This document shows, one piece after another, positions 51,865-60,396 of a stretch of 64,000 nucleotides of DNA (its first letter is position 1; every line of letters starts with the position of its first letter). Where the stretch lies: contig NZ_JAMXLR010000061.1 in NCBI RefSeq assembly GCF_024054565.1, positions 1 to 64,000 of the forward strand, in the 5' to 3' direction. Made by a program: the position numbers and the translations under genes. The DNA comes from Aeoliella straminimaris. GTDB lineage: Bacteria; Planctomycetota; Planctomycetia; Pirellulales; Lacipirellulaceae. The notes under the pieces were generated by a model. It made no database searches, was not told where the DNA came from, and saw only the letters and a list, made by a program, of their open reading frames with translations.

Positions 51865-52620
51865 ATGCCCGAGCTGCACGTCCACTACTTACCGCACTTT
51901 GTCCGCGAGCACGATCTGGCGGAGTCCACCGTGGTGGTGATCGACCAGTTGCGGGCTTCCAGCACGGTGTGCCACGCCCTGGCCGCGGGGGCGCGGGACG
52001 TGGTACCGTTTCAAGAGGTCGACGACGTGCTCACGGCCGCTGGCGATTACAACCGCGCCGACGTGCTCATGGGAGGCGAACGGGGCGGCGAGCGGATCGA
52101 CTCGTTCGACCTGGGCAACTCGCCTAGCGAGTATACGGCCGATGTCGTGTTCGGCAAGCGTGTGTTGTTCACCACCACCAACGGAACCCGGGCCATCAAC
52201 CACGCCCGCCTGGCCTCGCGGGTGATCATGGGCGCGGCGGCCAACCTCACCGCGGTGTGCGACGCCGTGTCGAGCGATGCGGTGGTGCACCTGTTGTGTG
52301 CGGGCACCAACGGCCACGTGTCGCGCGACGATTTGCTGATTGCCGGCGCCATGGCGCACGAGCTTTCGCAACGTGGCCAATGGGTATTGAACGAAGGAGC
52401 CCAAGCCACGCGAGGCGAATGGCAGGAGCTCTTGAACGCCGCGGTTGCCAATGCTCGCTCGCCCAGCGAACAGCTAGCAATCGAACTGTGCGACACACCT
52501 GGTGGCAAGAATCTGCTGGCCATCGGCCATGACGAAGACCTGGTGGTTTGCGCACAAATCGACTCAAAACCGGTGGTACCCGAACTCGATCGGGACGCGG
52601 GGTGTCTTAAGTTGCCGTGA
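51865..52620 (+). CDS. comB: 2-phosphosulfolactate phosphatase (ComB family)
   Basis: A 251-residue protein of the ComB family. These enzymes hydrolyse 2-phosphosulfolactate in coenzyme M synthesis in archaea; in bacteria the role is often unclear. Family segments: VVVIDQLRASSTVCHALAAG, MGGERGGERIDSFDLGNSP, FTTTNGTRAINHAR and VHLLCAGTNG. No other coenzyme M gene is nearby, so assignment to that pathway is uncertain. It is divergent from menG. Confidence 0.9.
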   Translation: MPELHVHYLPHFVREHDLAESTVVVIDQLRASSTVCHALAAGARDVVPFQEVDDVLTAAGDYNRADVLMGGERGGERIDSFDLGNSPSEYTADVVFGKRVLFTTTNGTRAINHARLASRVIMGAAANLTAVCDAVSSDAVVHLLCAGTNGHVSRDDLLIAGAMAHELSQRGQWVLNEGAQATRGEWQELLNAAVANARSPSEQLAIELCDTPGGKNLLAIGHDEDLVVCAQIDSKPVVPELDRDAGCLKLP

Positions 52621-52670
52621 GAGCCCTCTACATCATCCAGAGAGCTTCACCGACTGAGAGATCTCCGTAA

Positions 52671-52745
52671 TGCGGAAGTGGGAAATCGGAATTCGGAATA
52701 GATTCGACGGAGGAATATTCCGCATTCCGAATTCCGAACTCCGCA
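52671..52745. repeat. GGAATTCGG-type inverted repeat, copy B
   Basis: A 30-base arm (52671-52700, ending GGAATTCGGAATA) is answered by a 30-base arm (52716-52745, beginning TATTCCGCATTCCGAATTCC) with several mismatches. Both are iterations of CGGAAT words. CGACGGAGG flanks the right arm on both sides (near 52706 and 52748). It lies upstream of glyS. Confidence 0.6.
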
Positions 52746-52897
52746 CTCGACGGAGGTTCCTACGTCGCCGAAGGTTCCTCAGCATGACGCTACAAGGGCT
52801 CTCGTTCCCCCTCGCCGCATTCTCGCCATAGCGGTAGAATGGGGGTTTTCGCTAGTTATTCGTCTAATCGCTGTCGCCCCGAGTCGAGGCTTCCCTA

Positions 52898-54499
52898 ATG
52901 GATATGGAAAAAATCGTATCGCTCTGCCGCCGCCGCGGGTTCTTGTTCCAATCGAGCGAGATCTACGGTGGTCTGAACGGATTCTGGGACTACGGGCCGC
53001 TGGGCGTCGAGCTGAAGCGGAATGTGAAAGAGGCGTGGTGGCGAGACATGGTCACGCAGCACGACGACCTCGACGTGCTGCCGGGCGCCCCCAGCACGTA
53101 CGAAATGTGTGGCCTCGACTGCACGATCATCATGCACCCGCAGGTGTGGAAGTGCTCGGGGCACTTCGATTTGTTCGTCGACGAGATGGTCGACTGCCGC
53201 GAGACGAAGAAGCGGTATCGCTACGACCAGGTCCGCGGCCGCTGGGCCGAGGCCAAGGGGCAGAAGTTGTTCGTCTGCACGATGGCGGAGAACGAAGAAG
53301 AGGAAATCGCCCGCCGCGCGCAGAAGTTCTTCAAGCTCCGCGCCAAAGACGCCGACCAGATTGCCTGGGACGGACCGATCACCACGCTCGACAAGATTGG
53401 CGACACCAGCCAGGCCCTTGGCCCCGATGCCAGCGAGCCCGGCACGCTGACCGAGCCCCGCGACTTCAACCTGATGTTCCCCACGATCATCGGCGCACTG
53501 GCCGGCGAAGAGGGGCGGGCGTTCCTGCGGCCCGAGACCGCCCAGGGCATTTTTGTAAACTTCAAGAACGTGCTGGATAGCTCCCGCGTGCGGATTCCAT
53601 TTGGAATCGCCCAGGTCGGCAAGAGCTTCCGCAACGAGATCACGCCGCGGAACTTCACGTTCCGGTCGCGCGAGTTCGAGCAGATGGAAATCGAGTTCTT
53701 CTGCCACCCGAAGACCTCCAAGGAGTGGTACCAGTTCTGGCGTGACCGCCGGTTCAAGTGGTACATCGACCATGGCCTGGCCGAGGGACGCCTGCAACTG
53801 CGCGACCACGATCCCGACGAGTTGAGTCACTACTCGACCGGTACGGCCGACATCGAGTACGCCTTCCCGTTCTTGGCCGAAGGCGAGTTCGGCGAGCTCG
53901 AAGGAATCGCCCACCGCGGCGACTTCGACCTCCGCAGCCACATGGAAGGCAAGCTCGACCCCAAGAGCTGCCCCCTGGAAGTGGAGCTGGGCGAAGACGG
54001 CAAGCCCAAATACAAGGGATCGGGCCGCGACCTGACGTACCGCGACGACTTGACCAACGAGCGGTTCACGCCGCACGTGATCGAGCCCTCGGCCGGTGCC
54101 GACCGGGCGACGCTGGCGTTCATCTGCGAAGCCTACACCGAAGACGAAGCTCCTGACGACAAAGGCAAGATGCAGACCCGCACGGTAATGAAGCTCCACC
54201 CGCGGCTGGCCCCGCTCAAAGCGGCTGTGCTGCCACTGGTGAAGAAGGACGGGATGCCCGAAGTGGCGAAGGACCTGTACCGCGCGCTGAAGGCGAAGTT
54301 CCCCGTGTTCTACGACGAAAAGGGCGCCGTAGGCCGCCGCTATCGCCGCCAGGACGAAGCCGGCACGCCTTACTGCATCACCATCGACGGCGACACGCTC
54401 TCCGACAAGACCGTCACCCTCCGCGACCGCGACTCGCTGGAACAAATCCGCGTAAAGCTGGACGACGTGGTCGAGGAAATCGAATCGCGGGTAGGGTAA
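52898..54499 (+). CDS. glyS: Glycyl-tRNA synthetase, single-chain (alpha2) type
   Basis: A 533-residue class II synthetase. Class motifs and glycine-specific parts are clear: GFWDYGPLGVELKRNVKEAW near the N-terminus, MHPQVWKCSGHFDLFVDEMV, FRNEITPRNFTFRSREFEQM (motif 2), and ATLAFICEAYTED, ending in an anticodon-binding domain (PRLAPLKAAVLPLVKKDG). Cysteines near 61-68 and 79 probably bind zinc. It is the eukaryote/archaeon-like homodimeric enzyme, not the GlyQ/GlyS heterotetramer. A strong terminator follows. Confidence 0.96.
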   Translation: MDMEKIVSLCRRRGFLFQSSEIYGGLNGFWDYGPLGVELKRNVKEAWWRDMVTQHDDLDVLPGAPSTYEMCGLDCTIIMHPQVWKCSGHFDLFVDEMVDCRETKKRYRYDQVRGRWAEAKGQKLFVCTMAENEEEEIARRAQKFFKLRAKDADQIAWDGPITTLDKIGDTSQALGPDASEPGTLTEPRDFNLMFPTIIGALAGEEGRAFLRPETAQGIFVNFKNVLDSSRVRIPFGIAQVGKSFRNEITPRNFTFRSREFEQMEIEFFCHPKTSKEWYQFWRDRRFKWYIDHGLAEGRLQLRDHDPDELSHYSTGTADIEYAFPFLAEGEFGELEGIAHRGDFDLRSHMEGKLDPKSCPLEVELGEDGKPKYKGSGRDLTYRDDLTNERFTPHVIEPSAGADRATLAFICEAYTEDEAPDDKGKMQTRTVMKLHPRLAPLKAAVLPLVKKDGMPEVAKDLYRALKAKFPVFYDEKGAVGRRYRRQDEAGTPYCITIDGDTLSDKTVTLRDRDSLEQIRVKLDDVVEEIESRVG

Positions 54500-54530
54500 C
54501 CCACGTTTGATCCGACGAGCAAACCACAAT

Positions 54531-54558
54531 AGCCCGCGGCGGAAGCCGCGGGTTTTTT
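54531..54558 (+). terminator. Intrinsic terminator of glyS made from a repeat arm
   Basis: CCCGCGGC (54533-54540), loop GGAA (54541-54544), GCCGCGGG (54545-54552) and six T (54553-54558): a perfect stem with a U-tract, 33 bases after the glyS stop. The stem, AGCCCGCGGCGGAAGCC..., has the sequence of the left arm of the CGACGGAAGTCG repeat family. Confidence 0.9.
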
Positions 54559-54591
54559 GTTGGTGGGGCGACTGCTGACACTCTCCGCCAA

Positions 54592-54613
54592 CCCTCGACT
54601 TCCGTCGAGGACT
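54592..54613 (+). repeat. Half-element of the CGACGGAAGTCG family
   Basis: CCCTCGACTTCCGTCGAGG (54592-54610) is a right arm of the family, closing imperfectly with the left arm at 54531-54552 across about 40 bases. Confidence 0.75.
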
Positions 54614-54615
54614 GG

Positions 54616-55647
54616 TCATTCGTCATCAAGCGGCGAAATCTCCCCAGCTTCGCGAGTCACCATCGCCACGTAGGCCCTTAGCGACATCTCCTCGCTGAGG
54701 AACTCGTTGTGACCATCGACGAACGCGACAATCATTCCACCGGGATGGAAAGAGAAGCCTTCGCCGTTATTGTGAACATTGAAAGCTGGAGCCGAAGGCT
54801 TCCGGGTGGGTCCACAGCCGACAGTCAAATAAGCACCATCCACCGGTGCATGTAAGTAGGGTTCGGACCAGCCAGCACCGGCCAACAAATATCTACCCAA
54901 TGCTTCGGAGTACCGAGGGTCTGGCGTACTACGCTTGTAGAAAATCCCTGGACGGGCATCTAGAACTCCACATTCTCTCCAGAAGTTGGGTCGGTCGGCG
55001 TCTTCGATCAGCAGCAACGTGCGTGATGTCCCATCAGATATTTTCACCATCCGAGTCGGTTCGGTCTCGATGATGGCGCTCCGCCTATCGTTTGGAATTC
55101 GGCTTATAAAGTTTTCGTTCCACTCCCAAGACGGGTATTTGTGTGAATCAACACTAACGCTTCCCACCGTCGTATAGTCCGAAACTCCGTAACGCTGCAC
55201 TTCGTCGCCAGCGCCTAGCACGTAGTTACGCTCGGAGGCCGGCGTGCCGACAGACGGGCATATCAAGTACCCAAGGGGCTGGCTTACCCCCGGCTGATTC
55301 ACTGGGTCATCCCATCGCTTTTCCAGGTCCAGCTTTTCGACGACGCCGCCATCTTCCACGTAGGGGAGAATAAGCGGCATCCAGGAGAAACGACCATTGC
55401 GTGGCTGGTCGCCGCTCCACCTGGGGCGTCGCCCTGAGCGGATTATTGCCGGCGGCAGTTCCTTACGATCAACCTCGTAGCTGAGCATCCCAATCGCGAG
55501 CCCGTGCAATCGGCTGTTGCACATAGAAATGCGAGCGGCCTCCCGCGCGTGCTGCACCGCAGGGAGCAGTAGCGCCACCAGGATGGCGATAATGGATATG
55601 ACGACCAGTAACTCTACAAGAGTAAACGCAGACGCATGGCGTTTCAT
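54616..55647 (-). CDS. DUF1559 protein (prepilin-like N-terminus, H-x-DG C-terminus)
   Basis: The ATG at 55645-55647 (MKRHASAFTLVELLVVISII) gives 343 residues and is preferred over the TTG six codons upstream. The N-terminal F-T-L-V-E-L helix is a type IV prepilin methylation signal (peptidase site before Phe8). The DUF1559 core follows (AILVALLLPAVQHAREAARI, cysteines in the middle), and the C-terminal HPGGMIVAFVDG signature (H-x9-DG) is complete. DUF1559 genes are highly amplified in planctomycetes; function unknown, surface pseudopilin suspected. Confidence 0.88.
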   Translation of the reverse strand: MKRHASAFTLVELLVVISIIAILVALLLPAVQHAREAARISMCNSRLHGLAIGMLSYEVDRKELPPAIIRSGRRPRWSGDQPRNGRFSWMPLILPYVEDGGVVEKLDLEKRWDDPVNQPGVSQPLGYLICPSVGTPASERNYVLGAGDEVQRYGVSDYTTVGSVSVDSHKYPSWEWNENFISRIPNDRRSAIIETEPTRMVKISDGTSRTLLLIEDADRPNFWRECGVLDARPGIFYKRSTPDPRYSEALGRYLLAGAGWSEPYLHAPVDGAYLTVGCGPTRKPSAPAFNVHNNGEGFSFHPGGMIVAFVDGHNEFLSEEMSLRAYVAMVTREAGEISPLDDE

Positions 55648-55790
55648 GGAAAAAGAAGATTGCAAAGTGATTGAGCAACATGTGTTGCTCAGCCCCTCAC
55701 TGGCCGTCCGCGATTGTAGGCCAATCTGGCGAGCGGTGCAAACTCTTTCTCCGGCAGATTGGTAATATGGCTATCAGGCAAAACCAGTAA

Positions 55791-55812
55791 CCCTCGACTT
55801 CCGTCGAGGGCC
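55791..55812 (+). repeat. Single arm of the CGACGGAAGTCG family
   Basis: CCCTCGACTTCCGTCGAGGG (55791-55810): one arm, itself a perfect palindrome around TTCC, just left of the REP/transposase unit. Confidence 0.7.
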
Positions 55813-55880
55813 GTTGGTTCCGAAGCAATCAATGGGACGTTTGGAACGCCCAGGTCGTTTGGATTACTCTGGAGGTTTGG

Positions 55881-55960
55881 CCCGAAGGGTCGTCACATGT
55901 CAGCCTGGGGCAACGCCCCAGGTCCGCCCCGCCGGTTCATCACGCCTAGCCCTGAAAGGG
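55881..55960 (+). repeat. Left REP-like palindromes of the transposase unit
   Basis: Three short palindromes lie in a row: CCCGAAGGG (55881-55889), CCTGGGGC-AAC-GCCCCAGG (55904-55922) and CCCTGAAAGGG (55950-55960). The last contains the ribosome-binding site of the transposase. Confidence 0.75.
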
Positions 55961-55966
55961 CGATAC

Positions 55967-56413
55967 ATGTCTCAATCGTTGGTGAAGAACCTGGTGCACC
56001 TGGTCTACAGCACCAAACACCGAGAACGGACGATCGCCGGATCGTTACGAGCAAAACTCTACGCCTATCAGAACGGCATCTTCGCCGAATGGGATTCGCC
56101 AGCCATCGTCATCGAGGGCACCGACGATCACGTCCACGCTCTGTTCGCTCTATCGAAGAAGCACGCCCTCATCAAGATCGTTGAGGAAGTCAAAAAAGGC
56201 AGTTCAAAATGGATGAAGACCCAAGGCGTTGAACGCTTCTATTGGCAAACCGGTTATGCGGCTTTCTCGGTTAGCGAGTCGATGTTGGACACGGTGCGGC
56301 AATACATCAAGAACCAAGAGAAGCACCACCGTCGGTTGAGTTTTCAGGAGGAACTGAGAGCGTTACTTTTCAAACACGGTATCGAGTTTGACGAAAGGTA
56401 CGTGTGGGATTGA
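55967..56413 (+). CDS. tnpA: IS200-like / REP-associated tyrosine transposase (Y1 HUH family)
   Basis: A 148-residue single-strand transposase. The HUH metal motif is H55-x-H57 in DDHVHALFA, and the catalytic tyrosine is Tyr113 in VRQYIKNQEKHH. The start at 55967 follows GAAAGGG. It is compact as IS200 TnpA, but it lacks the usual IS200 ends and is instead flanked on both sides by GC-rich palindromes of one family, which fits a RAYT-type domesticated transposase. No accessory TnpB is present. Confidence 0.9.
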   Translation: MSQSLVKNLVHLVYSTKHRERTIAGSLRAKLYAYQNGIFAEWDSPAIVIEGTDDHVHALFALSKKHALIKIVEEVKKGSSKWMKTQGVERFYWQTGYAAFSVSESMLDTVRQYIKNQEKHHRRLSFQEELRALLFKHGIEFDERYVWD

Positions 56414-56419
56414 TGTTGC

Positions 56420-56503
56420 GCCCCTTCGGGGCTGGTGAGAGAATCTCACTCCCCGACACCCAGGGCGTTGCCCTGGGCTAGCATGTTTTAGCCCCTTCGG
56501 GGC
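56420..56503 (+). repeat. Right REP-like palindromes of the transposase unit
   Basis: GCCCCTTCGGGGC (56420-56432), CCCAGGGC-GTT-GCCCTGGG (56459-56477) and GCCCCTTCGGGGC again (56491-56503). The central palindrome has GTT where the left flank has AAC, so the two flanks are in inverted orientation. Confidence 0.8.
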
Positions 56504-56540
56504 ACGCAACCAGTTTTGCATCTTTGGTCCAAAGGGCCCC

Positions 56541-56573
56541 AACATATCAATATGGGGCACCCCCCGGGTCCGG
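56541..56573 (+). repeat. Degenerate copy of the left REP
   Basis: ATATCAATATGGGGCACC (56544-56561) followed by CCCCGGGTCCGG aligns with ATGTCAGCCTGGGGCAACG-CCCCAGGTCCG of the left flank (55897-55926), in direct orientation. Confidence 0.5.
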
Positions 56574-56582
56574 AGCAACGTC

Positions 56583-58028
56583 CTATTGCCGAATTGCACG
56601 TCCCTGGTTGGTGAGCTTCAGCACCACGTCCGGGTTGTTCAAGATCACGTAGACCGCGCCGCTGGCGTCGCATTGCACGTCGCGCACGCGGCCGGCATTC
56701 TTCAGGAGAAGCTCCTGGTGGATCACGCGGTCGCCGGACAGGACCAGGCGGCGCAGTTCTTCGTGGCCCAGACCGCCGACCAGCAGGTTGTTCTGCCAGC
56801 GGGGGAACTCGTCGCCGATGCAGAAGTGCGTACCACACACGGCAATCGAAGGAACCCAGTACAGCACCGGTTGTTCGGTGCCGGGGAGCGTGAGGTCCTC
56901 GGTGATGATGGTGCCGTTGTAGTCGATGCCGTAAGTGGCCTTGGGCCAGCCGTAGTTGGCGCCGGCGAGGATGATGTTCACCTCGTCGCCACCCATGGGA
57001 CCATGCTCGGTTTCCCAAATCACCCCCGTCTCGGGATGCACAGCCAGGCCCTGTGGGTTGCGGTTGCCATAGCAGTAGACGGTCTTCAATCCTTCGCTGC
57101 CGTCGGCGTAGGGATTGTCCTCAGGCACGCTGCCATCGGGCCAGACGCGGTGGATTTTGCCATTCGGCCGACGTAGATCCTGCGCTTGATCGCCCACACC
57201 ACGATCGCCCACGGTAATGAGCAGGTGTCCCTCGTGATCGAACGCCAGGCGGCTGCCAAAATGGTGGCGAGTGGTGGAGTAGCTGAAATCCGGCGCGGCG
57301 AACACCACCTCCTGGTCGACCCACTTGTGGTCGCGGATCTTGGCCCGAACCACGCGCGTCATCAACTTGGCATCGCGGTCCTGCGATCCATCCAGCGAAT
57401 GGGAGTAGGCCAGGTATATCCAGCCGTTCTCCTTGTAGTTGGGGTCGAGCGCCACGTCCATGTAGCCGCCCTGGTTCTGGGCCACGGTCTCGGGCGTGCC
57501 CTGGATCGGATCGGGGTGCAACTGTCCGTCGATCACCACCCGCAGACGTCCCGGCCGCTCGGTGATAAGGGCGGTATTGTCATCCATGAACGCGATGCTC
57601 CAGGGCACTTCGAGCCCCTCGGCAATCCACTGCTCGACGCCCACGTCGTAGTGCCGGGTGAGTAACTTCTCGGGCAGCGGCGGCCGCTCGACTCCGGCTC
57701 GGTTTTGGGCCTCTTTCATAAACGCGATGACCGCCCGGATCTGGCGGTCGGACATCACGTCCTTGTATTCCGGCATGCCGACCGACGAGATACCGAACTT
57801 GATATTTCGCATCAGGTCGCCGTCGCCCCGCCCGAACTGCCACACGCCATCGACCATGCTCTGGGCATTGCCGCCAGTAAGATCCTTGCCGTGGCATTGG
57901 GCGCAACGCTGCATGTAGATCTGCTCGCCCTCCTGCAACGTCTCATTGGAAGGACCTTGGGCGAGGCACGCCGCAGAGAGCGATAGGAGCAGACCGAAGG
58001 CAGAAACGTTTCGACAAACAGTGGGCAT
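56583..58028 (-). CDS. Secreted cytochrome c-fused PQQ-dependent sugar dehydrogenase
   Basis: The ATG at 58026-58028 (MPTVCRNVSA) opens a signal peptide, giving 481 residues. A c-type cytochrome domain comes first with C42-x2-CH (RCAQCHGKDL) and GMPEYKDVMSD (Met ligand region), followed by a soluble aldose dehydrogenase beta-propeller (GSDH family): EVPWSIAFMDDNTALITERP, DFSYSTTRHHFGSRLAFDHEGHLLI, NRNPQGLAVHPETG and GPMGGDEVNIILAGANYGWP. PQQ and heme on one polypeptide fit direct electron transfer. It is followed by the REP/transposase unit at its end. Confidence 0.92.
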   Translation of the reverse strand: MPTVCRNVSAFGLLLSLSAACLAQGPSNETLQEGEQIYMQRCAQCHGKDLTGGNAQSMVDGVWQFGRGDGDLMRNIKFGISSVGMPEYKDVMSDRQIRAVIAFMKEAQNRAGVERPPLPEKLLTRHYDVGVEQWIAEGLEVPWSIAFMDDNTALITERPGRLRVVIDGQLHPDPIQGTPETVAQNQGGYMDVALDPNYKENGWIYLAYSHSLDGSQDRDAKLMTRVVRAKIRDHKWVDQEVVFAAPDFSYSTTRHHFGSRLAFDHEGHLLITVGDRGVGDQAQDLRRPNGKIHRVWPDGSVPEDNPYADGSEGLKTVYCYGNRNPQGLAVHPETGVIWETEHGPMGGDEVNIILAGANYGWPKATYGIDYNGTIITEDLTLPGTEQPVLYWVPSIAVCGTHFCIGDEFPRWQNNLLVGGLGHEELRRLVLSGDRVIHQELLLKNAGRVRDVQCDASGAVYVILNNPDVVLKLTNQGRAIRQ

Positions 58029-58117
58029 GGAGGGAACTCTCACTTAGGTGGTGTTTGGAATATCAGGGTATCCGCGCTATTCAACCGGAGGGAACGGAGG
58101 TCGCTGCATTGTGGTTG

Positions 58118-59056
58118 CTACTCCACCAGCAGCCCATCGGCGCGGTGGCCATGGCGGCGGTGGATTTCCGGATCGATATCGTACGCGATTAACTGCACCG
58201 CACCGTCGGCAAACACGAAGTAGCAGCCCGCCTGGTGGGCGCTGCCAAACTGCTTGTGTCCGGCGGTTTCGCCGTCGGGGATAGGTGGCAAGTCGAGCGA
58301 TGTATAGCGACCGGTGTCGTTGCCGTGCCCCAGGAAGGCGTGCTGGTCGTCGCCCCAATCATAGCCTTCCAGGATGCAGCGTTTCTCGCCTACCAGGTAG
58401 GTCTGCGACGTGCCATCGGTAATCTTGGCGGTCTTCACTTCACTGCGGGGGTAAAACACGCCGGTGGCATCAGCCGTGTTCTTCCAGTCGTAGTTGCCAT
58501 TCACGGCGTCGTCCAAAGTCTCGGGTCCGAGGTCGCCAATCACCAGGTCGCCGGCGTTGGCCGCGTAGTCGGTCTTGAAGACGAGTTCCGCTGGCTCGGC
58601 GTTGCGAACCTCGTGCGAACCACCGTAGGGATAAACGTCGAGCGCTCGTCGACTGGGGCAATTGAGCGAAGCCACCGGAGTCGAAGCCACTTCGGCCGCC
58701 AGCGTGCGTTTGTCTTGTTCAGAGGCTCCGCGACCCAGTTTCTGCAGCGTGGTCTGCTCCAGGTATGGCAGAATGGAAAAAGCCCAACCGCCCGGCTGCC
58801 GACGATCGGAACCGCGATCGGGATCACCTGTCCACACGTATCCCCAACCACCAGTGGGAAAATACCCATAGGCGCTGTGGTGCGAGTGCATGGCGATGCC
58901 CACTTGCCGCAAGTTGTTCTGGCACGTGGCGCGACGCGCCGCTTCGCGGGCCGCCTGCACGGCGGGCAACAACAACGCCACGAGGATACCAATGATGGCA
59001 ATCACCACCAGCAGTTCGACAAGTGTAAAACCACGCGAGGGACGGATTTTGGGCAT
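58118..59056 (-). CDS. DUF1559 protein (second copy)
   Basis: A 312-residue protein with the prepilin motif RGFTLVELLVVIAIIGILV at 8-26, the DUF1559 core (LLPAVQAAREAARRATCQNN), repeated YPYG-type aromatic loops and the C-terminal H-x-DG signature (HQAGCYFVFADGAVQLI). It is only distantly related to the copy at 54616-55647. No obvious ribosome-binding site is seen upstream of the ATG. The two copies bracket the transposase and dehydrogenase genes. Confidence 0.88.
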   Translation of the reverse strand: MPKIRPSRGFTLVELLVVIAIIGILVALLLPAVQAAREAARRATCQNNLRQVGIAMHSHHSAYGYFPTGGWGYVWTGDPDRGSDRRQPGGWAFSILPYLEQTTLQKLGRGASEQDKRTLAAEVASTPVASLNCPSRRALDVYPYGGSHEVRNAEPAELVFKTDYAANAGDLVIGDLGPETLDDAVNGNYDWKNTADATGVFYPRSEVKTAKITDGTSQTYLVGEKRCILEGYDWGDDQHAFLGHGNDTGRYTSLDLPPIPDGETAGHKQFGSAHQAGCYFVFADGAVQLIAYDIDPEIHRRHGHRADGLLVE

Positions 59057-59255
59057 GCTGTCTACGTGGCGTGGTTGGAAGAAACTTTACCCACTTGGTG
59101 TACGTCTAAAACCAAGCGGGTGCAGTATAAACGACTCGCTTGTGCGGTTCCACAAGTGCGTCCCGGGGCGCAAATTCGTTTGATGAATGCCGCAAAGCTG
59201 TAATAATTCAGGCAGAGGCGGCCTAAGGAGTGCAATACGCAGGGGAGTCTGCAAA

Positions 59256-60293
59256 ATGAAACGATATCAGTTCGCGTCGATCATCGTAGCTGCAGCCATT
59301 GTTGCCGCTCTGAATTGGAGTGGCGACTGCAACGCGCAAATCATCCGCACGGCGCCGGACATCAAGACCCCCTCGAACTATCAGCCGGGCACTGGGGTGG
59401 ACCGCAATGGCATCAAGCCGCAGTCGTCCAATCGGCGGACTCGGCACTACTCCGCCCCTGCTGGCGGATACTACTACGGGTGGAATCCGGGGCGATATTA
59501 CTTCTACAGCGACTCGTATTACTTCAACGACCGCTTCCTGTGCCCATACTGTGGCCGACGATGGTGTAACGGCGGGTGCCGATACTACGGGCCGATCTAC
59601 TACCCGCCCATCGTGGGCGACGCCGGCGCGGTGTTTGGTCCGCGCGCGGTGCAGAACTTCCTGGGCGTCGGCGGAAACAATCAGAACGCGGGCGTGGCGG
59701 ACCCGAACCCCATTCGCGTGGCGGCCGCGCAGGCTCCAGCTGCTCCGCCCAAGCTAAGCAACCCCACCGCCCGCGCTCGGGCGTGGAAGTTCGTGGAATA
59801 TGGCGATCGTCACTTCAAACGGGGCGACTATCGCAAGGCGGCCGAGCGTTACCGCAAGGCAGAGTCGCAAGCTTCGGAAATTGCCGACATCTACTTCCGC
59901 CAGGGGTTCGCCGAGATGGGTGCCGAGCGCTATCCCGACGCCGTGGCAGCGATCAGCAAGGGACTAGAGCTGAAGCCCGACTGGCCGAATTCCGGCTTTG
60001 TGCTGGAAGAACTCTATCCCACCGCTGAAGCCAAGCGCGAAGTGTTCCGCCAGTTGCACAGCCATGTGGCCCAGAACCCCAACGACGCGGACGCCCAGTA
60101 CATGCTGGCCGTACTGCAACACTTCGATGGCCAGAGCGAAGCGGCCGAGCTACGGTTCCGCCGTGTGGTCGAGCTGGTTGGCGTGGGCACCCACGCGAGG
60201 GCATTCCTGCCGCTGGAACCGTTACCACAGCCAGCTCAGCCACCGCTGGTCGATCCCAACGCGGACCTGCAGGATGCCGTGCAGGATCCCTAG
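59256..60293 (+). CDS. Secreted Tyr/Gly-rich protein with TPR-like C-terminus
   Basis: The ATG at 59256 has AGGGGAG upstream; a longer frame is not supported. The 345-residue product has a signal peptide (about 1-24), a Tyr/Gly/Pro-rich region (GGYYYGWNPGRYYFYSDSYY, YYGPIYYPP) including a zinc-like C-P-Y-C-...-C-N-G-G-C (about 90-104), and a helical C-terminal half with TPR motifs (RGDYRKAAERYRKAESQASE, ADIYFRQGFAEMGAERYPDA). The aromatic region suggests an extracellular adhesive or matrix protein. Confidence 0.78.
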   Translation: MKRYQFASIIVAAAIVAALNWSGDCNAQIIRTAPDIKTPSNYQPGTGVDRNGIKPQSSNRRTRHYSAPAGGYYYGWNPGRYYFYSDSYYFNDRFLCPYCGRRWCNGGCRYYGPIYYPPIVGDAGAVFGPRAVQNFLGVGGNNQNAGVADPNPIRVAAAQAPAAPPKLSNPTARARAWKFVEYGDRHFKRGDYRKAAERYRKAESQASEIADIYFRQGFAEMGAERYPDAVAAISKGLELKPDWPNSGFVLEELYPTAEAKREVFRQLHSHVAQNPNDADAQYMLAVLQHFDGQSEAAELRFRRVVELVGVGTHARAFLPLEPLPQPAQPPLVDPNADLQDAVQDP

Positions 60294-60325
60294 CGCTTGA
60301 ACCGTGACTCTCACATCTGCATTGT

Positions 60326-60386
60326 CCACGACGGAAACCGTGGGGTGTTGGGAAGCAACGAAAACCCACGGCTGCCGCCGAGGGCT
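60326..60386. repeat. Divergent twin-arm palindrome of the CGACGGAAGTCG family
   Basis: CCACGACGGAAACCGTGGG (60326-60344) and CCCACGGCTGCCGCCGAGG (60365-60383) pair imperfectly. It is the most diverged copy and lies between convergent genes. Confidence 0.45.
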
Positions 60387-60396
60387 GCGGCTGCAA

